The notes beneath the pieces are model-generated. The model did not search any database. It had not been told where the DNA came from and saw nothing but the letters and a program-made list of their open reading frames with translations. Below are positions 1-9,106 of a DNA stretch of 64,000 nt, piece after piece. Numbering within the stretch: the stretch's first letter is position 1; each line of letters opens with the position of its first letter. Origin of the DNA: Finegoldia magna_J (GTDB lineage: Bacteria; Bacillota; Clostridia; Tissierellales; Peptoniphilaceae); NCBI RefSeq assembly GCF_002243175.1, contig NZ_NDYF01000013.1:186001-250000 (forward strand), written 5' to 3'. The position numbers and the translations under genes were made by a program.

Positions 1-315
1 ACAAAGAGCTGCTCCTGCCATTGCAGATGTCCAAGACAATATGCTTCCCTTAACCCATCCCCAAATAGCTGCATTTGAAAATGTAATGAAAAAAGCTGGG
101 ATTGGAGCTGCAACTGATTGCACTATCATCATTAAAAATGATATTACAACTGCAGTTTTCCCAAATGATCTGATGTACGCTTTTACACTTTCGAGGTTTT
201 GAAACGCTTTTGACATGTTTCCTAATCCTTCTCTAAGTGGTTTGATAAATACAAATGCAAGAACCACTACAAGAATAACGATGATTTTTTTGATATGTTT
301 ATTTTCTAATTTCAA
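1..315 (-). CDS. TVP38/TMEM64 (VTT domain) membrane protein, 5' part only
   Basis: This is the first 105 codons of a gene that runs off the left edge. The start is a TTG at 315 preceded by a strong TAAGGAGGG site. The product opens with one hydrophobic segment and then matches, nearly residue for residue, the VTT (SNARE-associated Golgi) domain of the larger paralogue at 24617-25801, including the PIPAF motif and the GWVKG motif. Unlike the paralogue it lacks the four-helix N-terminal extension. Proteins of this family are polytopic membrane proteins with a role in lipid or envelope homeostasis; substrate unknown. Confidence 0.8.
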   Translation of the reverse strand, partial: MKLENKHIKKIIVILVVVLAFVFIKPLREGLGNMSKAFQNLESVKAYIRSFGKTAVVISFLMMIVQSVAAPIPAFFITFSNAAIWGWVKGSILSWTSAMAGAALC

Positions 316-345
316 AATTATCCCTCCTTATATTTATTATATCAG

Positions 346-388
346 ATAAAAAAATAAACACTTATTGAAATTTTCTATAAGTGTTTAT
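346..388 (-). terminator. Intrinsic terminator of the symporter gene
   Basis: A 12-bp perfect inverted repeat (ATAAACACTTAT, 354-365 and 377-388) lies just after the stop of the symporter. On the minus strand it is followed by a run of Ts (complement of 347-353). It separates the symporter from the TVP38-type gene. Confidence 0.8.
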
Positions 389-401
389 CATTTATTAAAA
401 T

Positions 402-1667
402 TTACGAATTAAATTTTTCCCTATCAAAATACTCTTCGCCAGAACTATTTGCGACGATAACTGTGCATACCGCATCTCCTGTGATATTTATCGCTGTTCT
501 AATCATATCTAAAATTCTGTCTATTCCCATTATCATCGCTATTGCAGAAATCGGAAGTCCAATTGAATTGAACACCATGGATAAAGTTATCAAACCAACT
601 GAAGGAATTCCTGCAGTACCCACTGATGCAAGTGTCGCTGCAGCAATTACTGTCAAGAAGTTTTGTGGAGTCAATTGCATTCCGTAGGCGTTCGCTGCAA
701 ATACCACCGCAACTCCCTGCATGATTGCTGTTCCGTCCATGTTGATAGTCGCTCCAAGTGGAATAGTAAACGAAGAAATTTTCCTGCTAACTCCAAGCTC
801 TTCCAATTTGTTGATGTTCATTGGAACCGTTGCATTTGAAGATGATGTGGAGAACGCAAATCCCAACACTGGGAAGAATTTTTTCAAGAATTTGAATGGA
901 TTTACTTTTGCAAAAATCGTCAATAAAACCATATAAACTAATAAAAGTTGCAATCCCAATCCTAAAACTACTGTGAGCATGTATTTTAACATAGAGAATA
1001 TTGCAGATAATCCTAAAGTTGCAAAAGTCTTTGTGATAAGAGCAAATACACCTATTGGCGCAAACTTCATGACAATCATAGTCATATCCATCATTATGTC
1101 GTTGAATTCTTCGCAAATATTTGCTACATTGTGTGCTTTTTCTCCCAAATTCGCCAAAATAATTCCAACTAACAACGCGAAGAAAATTATTTGCAACATA
1201 TTTCCTTCAGCCATAGCTTTAATTGGATTTGTAGGAATCAAATTGAGCACAGTATCTTTTATTGAAACTGCCTTCGCAGGGTCTGCTTGTGCCGCTTGGC
1301 TCACTTTGCTAAGATCAATTCCAACTCCAGGCTTTATAAATGATGCCAATAATAACGCCAAAGTTATCGCCAAAGCCGTAGTGAACAAATAAAACACAAG
1401 TGTTTTGACTCCGATTTTTCCTAATTTTTTAGTATCCCCCATGCTCATCGCACCAGTTACTAATGAGAAAAACACCAATGGAACAACGAGCATTTGCATT
1501 AATCTGATAAATCCTTGCCCCAATACGTCGAATATCCCATTAACTAAAATGGTATCTTTTATATATGATGAAGGGACAAATAGATTAAAAACTATTCCTA
1601 CCAACAACCCCAGGAATAATCCAATGAATATTTGAGTTGTCAGTCCTCTTTTTTTCTTTTTTTTCAT
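402..1667 (-). CDS. Dicarboxylate/amino acid:cation symporter (DAACS family)
   Basis: This is a polytopic membrane carrier of about 421 residues, the usual length for the GltP/GltT/DctA family (TC 2.A.23), which takes up glutamate, aspartate or C4-dicarboxylates with Na+ or H+. The family signatures are plain: the serine-rich re-entrant hairpin STSSSNATVP, the NMDGT motif of TM7 and the DRILDMIRT-NITGD segment of TM8. An ATG at 1673 also exists, but it abuts the ribosome site; the ATG at 1667, about nine bases after AGGAAAG, is the better start. The exact substrate cannot be read from sequence. Confidence 0.9.
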   Translation of the reverse strand: MKKKKKRGLTTQIFIGLFLGLLVGIVFNLFVPSSYIKDTILVNGIFDVLGQGFIRLMQMLVVPLVFFSLVTGAMSMGDTKKLGKIGVKTLVFYLFTTALAITLALLLASFIKPGVGIDLSKVSQAAQADPAKAVSIKDTVLNLIPTNPIKAMAEGNMLQIIFFALLVGIILANLGEKAHNVANICEEFNDIMMDMTMIVMKFAPIGVFALITKTFATLGLSAIFSMLKYMLTVVLGLGLQLLLVYMVLLTIFAKVNPFKFLKKFFPVLGFAFSTSSSNATVPMNINKLEELGVSRKISSFTIPLGATINMDGTAIMQGVAVVFAANAYGMQLTPQNFLTVIAAATLASVGTAGIPSVGLITLSMVFNSIGLPISAIAMIMGIDRILDMIRTAINITGDAVCTVIVANSSGEEYFDREKFNS

Positions 1668-1703
1668 AAACATCTTTCCTTTTTTATAAATTCATTTTTA
1701 AAA

Positions 1704-2549
1704 TTATAAATTATTTTTTTCGATATATTTTTGAAGAGAAGTTTGCCAATCTGTGAATTTGTAAATTTGAGAAGTGTTCAATAAGAAGTTTTCCAAAGCT
1801 GTAAAATCTGGTCTGTGACCTTCTATTCTCAAGTTTTCATCTTCGATAACTTCTGCATCAATTCCTTTTATCTTCAAAATTTCTTCTGCAAAATCTTTTC
1901 TACTAGCAACTCCTTCACATGATGCATGATAAATTCCGTAATCGTACGTATCCATCAATTTCACGATAAATTCTGCTAATTGATATGCGCTTGTCGGAGA
2001 AGAATATTGTGCTTTAGGAACGTAAACTTTTCCCGTTTGAATTGCTTCTTTTATAATATCTTCAACCCTGTGATTTACCGGAGAGAATAACCAACTTGTT
2101 CTCAAAATAAAATGTTTCACGCTAAATTCCCTTACGAAATTTTCTCCCATCAATTTGCTTTTACCATACATTGTCGTAGGATGTGGAGTGTCGTATTCTC
2201 TGTATGCACTTCTGGATTGTCCACTGAACACATCGTCTGCTGACATGTGAATTATTTTTGCATCCACAGTGTTCGCTGCAACCGCCATGTTTCTTGCACC
2301 CAACGCATTTACCCTGAAAGCCTCATCTGGGTTTTCTTGGCAAGCTACAGGGTCTGTAAGCGCAGAACAATTTATGATTATATTCGGTCTGTTTCTTCTA
2401 GCAAATATAGAAGTTTCTTCAGAATTTACAATGTCTACAATGTCTTTATCCGTTGCTAAGACTTCGTCTTCCAAAGGATCCAAATATTTCTGTAATACTT
2501 TCCCGATTTTTCCATCTGCTCCACTTATCCAAATTCTATTTCTAGTCAT
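1704..2549 (-). CDS. RmlD-like NAD(P)-dependent sugar-nucleotide reductase
   Basis: The 281-residue product is an extended short-chain dehydrogenase of the RmlD substrate-binding family (dTDP-4-dehydrorhamnose reductase type). The N-terminus carries the Rossmann GADGKIG motif, and the catalytic YGKSK (YxxxK) lies in the middle with an upstream serine-rich HMSADDVFSG stretch. No other rhamnose-pathway genes are near, so the true substrate is uncertain. The gene starts 10 bases after the stop of xth and has its own AAGGAGAT site, so the two are probably cotranscribed. Confidence 0.8.
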   Translation of the reverse strand: MTRNRIWISGADGKIGKVLQKYLDPLEDEVLATDKDIVDIVNSEETSIFARRNRPNIIINCSALTDPVACQENPDEAFRVNALGARNMAVAANTVDAKIIHMSADDVFSGQSRSAYREYDTPHPTTMYGKSKLMGENFVREFSVKHFILRTSWLFSPVNHRVEDIIKEAIQTGKVYVPKAQYSSPTSAYQLAEFIVKLMDTYDYGIYHASCEGVASRKDFAEEILKIKGIDAEVIEDENLRIEGHRPDFTALENFLLNTSQIYKFTDWQTSLQKYIEKNNL

Positions 2550-2558
2550 AATATCTCC

Positions 2559-3320
2559 TTAAAAATTAATCTCCAATTCAACTGGACAATGGTCTGAGCC
2601 CATTATACTTTGGTGAATTTTCGCATCCACAAGATTGTCCTTCAAATCATCACTTACTATGAAATAATCAATTCTCCAGCCAGCGTTTCTTTCTCTCGCT
2701 TTTGCAAAGTACGACCAATAAGAATACTCATCTGTTTTGTCGGGATAAAAATATCTGAATGTATCGATGTATCCGTCATTTAATAAAAGTGACATTTTGT
2801 TTCTTTCTTCATCGGTGAATCCTGCTGAACGTCTGTTTGATTGTGGATTTTTCAAATCAATTTCATTGTGAGCAACATTCAAATCTCCACACACAATTAC
2901 AGGTTTTCTATCTCTTAAAATATTCAAATAATTGTGAAATTCATCTTCCCACACCATTCTGTAATCCAAGCGTTCTAGTTTTTGTTTAGAGTTTGGAGTG
3001 TAGACATTAACCAAGAAAAAGTCCTCGTATTCGCAAGTAATCACACGTCCTTCAGTATCGTGTTCATCAATTCCAATCCCGAAACTTACTCCAATTGGCT
3101 CAACTTTTGTGTAAACCAAAGTTCCAGAATAGCCAGCCTTGTTAGCTGAATAGGAATATCTGTGATAACCTTCAATGTTCATTTCTTCAGTCATTTGATT
3201 TTCTTTCATTTTTATTTCTTGTAAACAAAAAATATCCGCATTCAAATTATCAAATGCTTCCTTAAATCCTTTTTTCATAACGGCTCTGTATCCGTTAACA
3301 TTCCATGATATTAATTTCAT
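2559..3320 (-). CDS. xth: Exodeoxyribonuclease III / AP endonuclease
   Basis: The 253-residue protein is a complete ExoIII-type (EEP superfamily) repair enzyme that nicks DNA at abasic sites. It shows the N-terminal SWNVNGYRA motif, the metal-binding glutamate in CLQEIK (residue 35), the GDLNVAH motif and the C-terminal GSDHCPV containing the catalytic Asp-His pair. It is the first gene of a leftward pair with the RmlD-like reductase and diverges from the M16 peptidase gene. An AGGTGAG site precedes the ATG. Confidence 0.95.
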   Translation of the reverse strand: MKLISWNVNGYRAVMKKGFKEAFDNLNADIFCLQEIKMKENQMTEEMNIEGYHRYSYSANKAGYSGTLVYTKVEPIGVSFGIGIDEHDTEGRVITCEYEDFFLVNVYTPNSKQKLERLDYRMVWEDEFHNYLNILRDRKPVIVCGDLNVAHNEIDLKNPQSNRRSAGFTDEERNKMSLLLNDGYIDTFRYFYPDKTDEYSYWSYFAKARERNAGWRIDYFIVSDDLKDNLVDAKIHQSIMGSDHCPVELEINF

Positions 3321-3438
3321 ATTCTCACCTCTTATTTGTTATTTATTATATCATATACAGTTTTAAAAACTGATATTTGTGAATGTAGCTAACAATTATT
3401 TATACCCAAATAAACAAAAATTTAATAAATTTGTGATT

Positions 3439-3466
3439 TTGTTAAGTTTTCGCAATTTGATATAAT
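3439..3466 (+). promoter_or_regulatory. Sigma-A type promoter of the M16 peptidase gene
   Basis: A TTGTTA box at 3439-3444 and a perfect TATAAT at 3461-3466 are 16 bases apart. This lies about 28 bases upstream of the start codon at 3494, which has an AAAGGAGA site. Confidence 0.6.
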
Positions 3467-3493
3467 ATATTAAAAAGAAAAAAGGAGATTTTT

Positions 3494-6394
3494 ATGCAAG
3501 ATTATAAAAATTTTAAATTAATAGATACGAGAGAATTATCTGATATCAATTCTACTGCATTTCTTTTCGAACACGAAAAAACGAAAGCGAAAGTTTTGAA
3601 GCTTTCTAACGATGATGAAAACAAAGTATTTTCAATTGCTTTTAAGACTATTCCTCAAGATAGTACAGGGGTTGCTCACATAATGGAGCACTCTGTATTA
3701 AATGGATCCAAAAAATACACAACTCGTGAACCATTTATGGATTTGGTAAAATCATCGCTACAAACATTTTTGAACGCGATAACTTATCCGGATAAAACTT
3801 GCTATCCTGTAGCAAGTCGTAACGCCAAGGATTTCAAAAATCTCGTGGACGTTTATTTGGATGCAGTTTTCAATCCAATTGTTTACGAAAAGAAAAACAT
3901 TTTTTATCAAGAAGGATGGCATTACGAAATAAAAAATGTCGATGATGATATCAAATACAATGGCGTAGTATACAACGAAATGAAGGGTTCTTACAGTTCA
4001 ATTTATACGATTATTTTCGATGAATTGTTCAAATATTTGTACCCAGACACAACTTATGCACATTCATCGGGCGGAAACCCTTACAACATTCCAGATTTAA
4101 CTTACGAAAAATTCTTGGAATTCCACGACAAATACTACCACCCATCAAATTCGTTTATTTATTTTTACGGAAATGGAAATATCGAAGAAGAATTGGATCA
4201 TTTGTTAGAATATTTGGATGAATATGATTACAAAAAAATCGACTCAGACATTCCTTACCAAAAACCATTTGAGGAAGCTAAAAAAGTCCAAGTCGAATAC
4301 AATATATCAAAAGACGAAAAGCCAGACGGAAAAGATGTATTGGTTTACGCTGCAAATGTCGGACACATCACAAATGTAAAAGATGCATTTGTTTCAACTA
4401 TTTTAAGTGATGTATTGTTCTCCAACGAATCTGCAATAATTAAAGAAAAATTGTTGCAAGAAAACATCTGTGAATCTGTAGAGAGCGTATCATCTTACGG
4501 ACAGGAAATCACAATGGGTGTTATCGCTGAGAACTCAGATGTCAAAAACACTGAAAAATTTGAAGCATTGGTTAAAAGAGAATTAGAAAACATCGTAAAA
4601 AACGGAATCGACAAGGACGAACTTACTTCTACTCTTAACAAATTAGAATACGATTTGAAAGAGGCTGGAAGTTTCCACACAAAAGGAGTTATCTATTTCT
4701 TAAAATCTGCTCTAAGTTTCATGTACTCAGATAGCTACTACGACCAATTACAATTCTCAGAAACACTTGCAGAATGCAGAAAATTGATCGATACAGATTA
4801 CTACGAAAAATTCATCGAAGAAAAATTGTTAAACAACAATTTTAAATTGATACTATCATTGAAAGCAACACCAGGTCTTAATTTGAAAAAAGACAACGAA
4901 GTTAAGGAAAAATTAAAACAATACAAGGAAAGCTTGTCTGATGAAGAATTGAATGAATTAGTAGATTTGAACAAAAACTTGGAACAATTCCAATCAGAAG
5001 AAGACACAAAAGAACAAAAAGACACTATTCCAACATTGGAACTTTCCGATATTGACGCAAAACTTGAAGATGTTGAAAGAATTGAAAAGAAAATCGACAA
5101 CTACACATTCTTAAATCCAAATCTATTCACATCAAACATTCACTACGCATCATTTATGTTTGATTTGTCGAAGTTCTCTCAAAAAGATTACTTCTATTTG
5201 TCACTTTTATCCGATTATATTGGACTAAGCGACACTACAAATTACGACTACAAAAAATTATACACTCAAACATATCTTGCATCAGGCGGAATATTCACTG
5301 CAATTCATTTGAACAATACAAAAAATGGTCAAGATTTGAAATCCAAATTTGTGTTCAGTTTCAAAACTATAGAAAAAACAGAAGACGAATGTATCAAAAT
5401 CTTGGAAGAATACTTGTTCAATGTGAAATTCGAAGACAAAAATAGATTCAAGAACATCCTTCAAAACCTAAAACAAGAATACAAAACGAGAATACTTGAA
5501 GCTGGAAACCAATTCGCATTGACACGATCTATGGCATCATTCTCAGAAAAAAGCGTGTTAGAAGATGAATGTTCAGGAATTAGCTACTACGAAAAATTGT
5601 GCGATGTTTTAAATGATTTCGACGAAAAAGCAGACATCACATTGAAGAAATTACAGGACTACTACGAAAAAATCGTGAATTCAAACGATATGATAGTAAG
5701 CATAATCAACGAGAAAGATTCTGCAAATAAATTCTTCGACAAATTACAAAAATCGTTGATTGCGAAAATGAACACAGAAGACATCGAAATAAAATCTTCT
5801 CCAACAAAATTCTTCAAATTAAAAGAAGCCTACAAGACATCTTCAAATGTGAATTACGTTGTCAAATCAGCTGATTTGAAAAAATATGGATTTGAATACA
5901 ATTCCAAAATAACTGTGTTGACAAATATACTTAACACTTCATTCTTATACAACGAAGTCCGTGCAAAAGGCGGCGCTTATGGAGTTGGAATGAGCGTAAG
6001 CTTGAATGGAATATTGTACGTATATTCCTACAGAGATCCTAACATCAAAAACACAATCACAATTTACGATCAAATCGATAAATTCGTTGAAAACATGAAC
6101 TTCGATGAAAAAGAAATGAAACAATTCATCATTGGAACTGTGAACCAATTCAACCCACCGATGACTACATTCACAAAAGGAAGCCGTTCGATTAACATGT
6201 ATTTGTCAGGAAGATCGATAGAAGATTATGAAAATTATCTTGAAAATATGCTACACACAACTGTGGATGATTTGAAACAATTTGCTGAAATAATCAAAAA
6301 AGCAATGAAAGAAAACCACCTAGTAGTTGTAGGTAACGATACAAAAATCGACGAAGATGCAAATCTTTTCGACAAAATAATAAACGTTGAATAA
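3494..6394 (+). CDS. M16C insulinase-type zinc metallopeptidase (PreP/Cym1-like)
   Basis: This 966-residue protein is a full-length single-chain M16C peptidase, the family of presequence protease, which degrades short unfolded peptides inside a closed chamber. The inverted zinc motif HIMEH is at residues 62-66 and the third zinc ligand is probably the glutamate in VYNEMKG, about 110 residues further on. The C-terminal half contains the second, non-catalytic M16 domain with the RAKGGAYG motif that binds the substrate end. No signal peptide is evident, so it should be cytoplasmic. The IS element begins four bases after its stop codon. Confidence 0.92.
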   Translation: MQDYKNFKLIDTRELSDINSTAFLFEHEKTKAKVLKLSNDDENKVFSIAFKTIPQDSTGVAHIMEHSVLNGSKKYTTREPFMDLVKSSLQTFLNAITYPDKTCYPVASRNAKDFKNLVDVYLDAVFNPIVYEKKNIFYQEGWHYEIKNVDDDIKYNGVVYNEMKGSYSSIYTIIFDELFKYLYPDTTYAHSSGGNPYNIPDLTYEKFLEFHDKYYHPSNSFIYFYGNGNIEEELDHLLEYLDEYDYKKIDSDIPYQKPFEEAKKVQVEYNISKDEKPDGKDVLVYAANVGHITNVKDAFVSTILSDVLFSNESAIIKEKLLQENICESVESVSSYGQEITMGVIAENSDVKNTEKFEALVKRELENIVKNGIDKDELTSTLNKLEYDLKEAGSFHTKGVIYFLKSALSFMYSDSYYDQLQFSETLAECRKLIDTDYYEKFIEEKLLNNNFKLILSLKATPGLNLKKDNEVKEKLKQYKESLSDEELNELVDLNKNLEQFQSEEDTKEQKDTIPTLELSDIDAKLEDVERIEKKIDNYTFLNPNLFTSNIHYASFMFDLSKFSQKDYFYLSLLSDYIGLSDTTNYDYKKLYTQTYLASGGIFTAIHLNNTKNGQDLKSKFVFSFKTIEKTEDECIKILEEYLFNVKFEDKNRFKNILQNLKQEYKTRILEAGNQFALTRSMASFSEKSVLEDECSGISYYEKLCDVLNDFDEKADITLKKLQDYYEKIVNSNDMIVSIINEKDSANKFFDKLQKSLIAKMNTEDIEIKSSPTKFFKLKEAYKTSSNVNYVVKSADLKKYGFEYNSKITVLTNILNTSFLYNEVRAKGGAYGVGMSVSLNGILYVYSYRDPNIKNTITIYDQIDKFVENMNFDEKEMKQFIIGTVNQFNPPMTTFTKGSRSINMYLSGRSIEDYENYLENMLHTTVDDLKQFAEIIKKAMKENHLVVVGNDTKIDEDANLFDKIINVE

Positions 6395-6398
6395 AATT

Positions 6399-6419
6399 GA
6401 GGGCATATGACCTGAACCC
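6399..6419 (+). repeat. Left terminal inverted repeat of the IS150-group element
   Basis: The 21 bases are the exact reverse complement of 7877-7897. Directly inside, an imperfect hairpin around 6416-6450 precedes orfA. Confidence 0.9.
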
Positions 6420-6452
6420 CAAAATCCGGAATACGGATGGAGGGGTTTTTTC

Positions 6453-6992
6453 ATGCCAAAATATACAAAAGAATTTAAGATCAGACTAGTAAAGGAATAC
6501 TTATCAGGAGCCTATGGTGGTCAATGTTTACTTACTAACAAGCATAAAATACCAGAGTCAACATTAAGAGAATGGATATTTAAGTACAACTATGGAGGAT
6601 TAAATAGTTTGACTAAAAAGCAAAGTAAATCTAAATATACTAGTGAATTTAAGCTATCTGTAATACAATATAGGCAAATCAATAATCTATCATACAGAGA
6701 AACCGCAGAATATTTTGATATCAGTAATGGATCAGTAATATGTAACTGGGAGAGAAGATATCAACAACGCGGTCTATCTGGATTAGAAGATAAAAGAGAA
6801 AGGCCTAGAAAATATATGACTAAATTAAATAAGAATTCAAAGGATAATACTCCAATAAAAGAAAGCGAAAGAGAAGAATTAATAAGACTAAGAGAAGAAA
6901 ATAGACTTCTCAAAATGAAGATAATCTACGAAAAAAAGCTACAAGCCTTGCTACTGGAAGAGGAAGCAGAAGCAAGGAAAAGACAAAGATAA
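6453..6992 (+). CDS. IS150-group transposase OrfA (helix-turn-helix subunit)
   Basis: The 179-residue protein holds two successive helix-turn-helix units (about residues 5-50 and 60-110), as in InsJ-type OrfA proteins, followed by a charged leucine-rich coiled coil (about 140-178). It binds the terminal repeats. A canonical slippery heptamer A-AAA-AAG at 6932-6938, read in the OrfA frame, lets ribosomes slip -1 into the orfB frame, giving the OrfAB fusion transposase. The start has an unusual leader: the ATG follows GGAGGGGTTTTTTC. Confidence 0.88.
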   Translation: MPKYTKEFKIRLVKEYLSGAYGGQCLLTNKHKIPESTLREWIFKYNYGGLNSLTKKQSKSKYTSEFKLSVIQYRQINNLSYRETAEYFDISNGSVICNWERRYQQRGLSGLEDKRERPRKYMTKLNKNSKDNTPIKESEREELIRLREENRLLKMKIIYEKKLQALLLEEEAEARKRQR

Positions 6993-7849
6993 TCCTCAAA
7001 CTACAAAAAGAATATCCAAAAAGCAAGGTAAGTGAATGGATAGAAATAGCTAAGTTACCAAAATCATCCTACTATGAATGGAAGATAAAATTAGAAAATC
7101 CAAAAGACAAAGACAAAGAAGTTAAAGGTGAAATTAAAACAATAATAGAGACATCAAAAGGTAGATATGGCTACAGAAGAGTAACTATGGTATTAAAAAA
7201 TAAAGGCTTTAATATCAACCATAAAAGAGTATTAAGAATAATGAGAGAAGAATCCTTGCTATGTACTAAATTCAAAACTAGATCAAGAAAATATTCATCA
7301 TACAAAGGACAAATAGGAAAAGTCGCAGATAATGTAGTAAGAAGACAATTTAGCGCTACTAAACCAAATCAATTATGGTTAACAGATGTAACAGAATTTA
7401 GATTGAGAGGCAAAGAAGAAAAAATCTATCTATCACCAATATTAGACCTATACAACAGTGAAATAATAAGCTATACCCTAAGTTATCACCCAACAATAAA
7501 CTTAACCAATAAAATGCTAGAAAAAGCATTAGATCAAAATAAAGACATTAAAAATTTAACAATACACTCAGACCAAGGATTTCATTACCAACATAGTACT
7601 TGGACAAATAAGTTAGAAAAATTGAAAATTACACAAAGCATGTCAAGAAAAGGAAATTGTCTAGACAATTCTCCAATGGAGAACTTCTTTAGGATATTAA
7701 AACAAGAAATGTATTATGGAGTGGAATTTAAAAGTTATGATGAATTAGTTAATGAGATCGAAAGATATATCAAATGGTACAATGAGGATAGGATTAAGAC
7801 AAAATTAAACGGAATGTCTCCTGTTATGTACAGATTACATTCCGCTTAA
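6938..7849 (+). CDS. IS150-group transposase OrfB part (DDE integrase domain), made by -1 frameshift
   Basis: The orfB frame is open from 6905, just after a TAG at 6902-6904, to 7849. It has no well-placed ATG near its beginning and is expected as the C-terminal part of OrfAB after slippage at 6932-6938. It shows the HTH_21 segment GYRRVTM and the retroviral-integrase core with the catalytic triad: D in WLTDVTEF, D in IHSDQGFHY and E in DNSPMENFF. An internal ATG at 7187 is in frame but would lose the HTH_21 part. The element looks active. Confidence 0.88.
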   Translation, partial: ATSLATGRGSRSKEKTKIILKLQKEYPKSKVSEWIEIAKLPKSSYYEWKIKLENPKDKDKEVKGEIKTIIETSKGRYGYRRVTMVLKNKGFNINHKRVLRIMREESLLCTKFKTRSRKYSSYKGQIGKVADNVVRRQFSATKPNQLWLTDVTEFRLRGKEEKIYLSPILDLYNSEIISYTLSYHPTINLTNKMLEKALDQNKDIKNLTIHSDQGFHYQHSTWTNKLEKLKITQSMSRKGNCLDNSPMENFFRILKQEMYYGVEFKSYDELVNEIERYIKWYNEDRIKTKLNGMSPVMYRLHSA

Positions 7850-7876
7850 AATATTATTAAATTATTCCGTGTTTAC

Positions 7877-7897
7877 GGGTTCAGGTCATATGCCCTC
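7877..7897 (+). repeat. Right terminal inverted repeat of the IS150-group element
   Basis: The sequence is the perfect 21-base inverted partner of 6399-6419. Outside it, TATTCAACG (7912-7920) is complementary to CGTTGAATA (6385-6393) at the end of the peptidase gene. Confidence 0.9.
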
Positions 7898-7941
7898 TTT
7901 TTTGGTGCGAATATTCAACGCTTTTTGATTAAAATATTCAA

Positions 7942-7992
7942 CGCTCATGCAAATAATATCTAGACTTCACTATGATATTCGTGCATGAGTGT
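7942..7992. repeat. Intergenic palindromic repeat, copy 1
   Basis: An imperfect palindrome with arms CTCATGCA...AATATC and GATATTCG-TGCATGAG around a TCTAGACTTCAC centre. It lies downstream of the comGB-like gene and could end transcription on that side. A related sequence with the same CTCATGCA-(N)-ATCTAGACT core occurs at 16011-16185, so it is probably a dispersed repeat of this genome. Confidence 0.55.
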
Positions 7993-8014
7993 TAATATTT
8001 TATATCACAGTTTG

Positions 8015-9106
8015 TTAATTAAACGAATTTATCACATCAAACATCGGAATTGTGATGGATATTACGATAAATCCAACGATTATTGCCATGATGATTATGA
8101 GCATTGGCTCTAATATACTTATGAATGATTTGATTGCATATTCCACTTCTCCATCGTAAAATTCTGACAATTTTTCGAAAATATCTCCCAATTCTCCCGT
8201 ATTTTCTGCAACTTTTAGCATGGAGTTGAATACTTGCGGAGTGATTTTTCTTTTATTGAATGCTTCTTCAAGCGTATATTCTCCAGATTCTATTTCTCTG
8301 AAAATATCGGAAAGTTCTTGTTTGTAGTATTTGTTTTTCATGGATTTTTGAATTATAATCAGTCCGTCCAAAATCGTCATGGAGTTTTTGTGAGTTATGC
8401 TCAAACTTCTCGCAATTTCTGATGAGATTACGATTTTTCTTTGTTTCCCAAAAATTGATTTGGTCGTTCTGAATTTGTCCAGGTAATATCCAAATTTAGT
8501 CCTTCGATATGCGATTATAAGCCCTACTATTATCAAAACTAAAATCATTAGAATTAATAATCCTTTTTCATTTATCGCAGTGGATACGGAAATTAAAATT
8601 CTTGTAGACAATGGTAGCACCATGTCAGAGCTTTCAAACAAATCGACAAATGTAGGAATGACGTTTTTGAGCATAAATATCAGCATTACAATCCCAGTGA
8701 CCGTTAAAATTATCGGATAAATCATAGCGTTTTGAACTTTTTTGTTTATGTCATAAGTTCTCTCGTAGTATTTGCTCAAATCGTAGACTACTTTGTCCAG
8801 CCTTCCACTTTCTTCTCCTAGTTTAATCATTGAAGTAAAAAACATATCAAAGTTTTTGTCATTTGCGAAACTTTCCGACACGCTCATTCCGTTATTCAAA
8901 TTCTCAGAAACTTTGTCCAAGCTTGGTTTAAGTTGTTTGAATTCTTTTTGTTCTTTAAGTAAATTAATTATTTCGATGATTGGAATCTTGGCGTTCAGAA
9001 GAATTGAAAATTGCCTCAAAAACAAAAACAGTTTTTTCTTCGAAACTTTGAGATTTATTTCTTTTTTTAATATGCTATCTTCTTTTAATAAACTGTCAAT
9101 TTTCAT
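8015..9106 (-). CDS. Type II secretion/competence pilus platform protein (GspF/PilC/ComGB family)
   Basis: The 363-residue protein has two GspF domains (about residues 20-140 and 225-345), each ending in long hydrophobic helices, with the typical KLGEESGRL and KVAENTGEL motifs. Such proteins form the inner-membrane platform for assembling type IV or competence pseudopili. Its ATG overlaps the original end of the ATPase gene (ATGA-type coupling), so the two form one operon. No pilin (comGC-like) gene follows: the next 1.6 kb are a palindromic repeat and the IS element. Confidence 0.88.
   Translation of the reverse strand: MKIDSLLKEDSILKKEINLKVSKKKLFLFLRQFSILLNAKIPIIEIINLLKEQKEFKQLKPSLDKVSENLNNGMSVSESFANDKNFDMFFTSMIKLGEESGRLDKVVYDLSKYYERTYDINKKVQNAMIYPIILTVTGIVMLIFMLKNVIPTFVDLFESSDMVLPLSTRILISVSTAINEKGLLILMILVLIIVGLIIAYRRTKFGYYLDKFRTTKSIFGKQRKIVISSEIARSLSITHKNSMTILDGLIIIQKSMKNKYYKQELSDIFREIESGEYTLEEAFNKRKITPQVFNSMLKVAENTGELGDIFEKLSEFYDGEVEYAIKSFISILEPMLIIIMAIIVGFIVISITIPMFDVINSFN

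Larger units (their letters stand above)
6399..7897 (+). mobile_element. Intact IS3-family element, IS150 group
   Basis: A 1499-bp insertion sequence is bounded by perfect 21-bp terminal inverted repeats (6399-6419 and 7877-7897, beginning GAGGGCATATGACCTGAAC). It has orfA and orfB in the typical -1 arrangement. A target duplication cannot be defined clearly because the flanks are A/T runs (ATT left, TTT right). It lies between the peptidase stop codon and what looks like the right half of that gene's terminator. Truncated ends of a close relative lie at 42617-42690 and 55219-55280. Confidence 0.93.

Noticed and set aside
973..1392. A 139-codon frame on the plus strand within the symporter region
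   Set aside because: It is antisense to an intact, well-conserved symporter gene.
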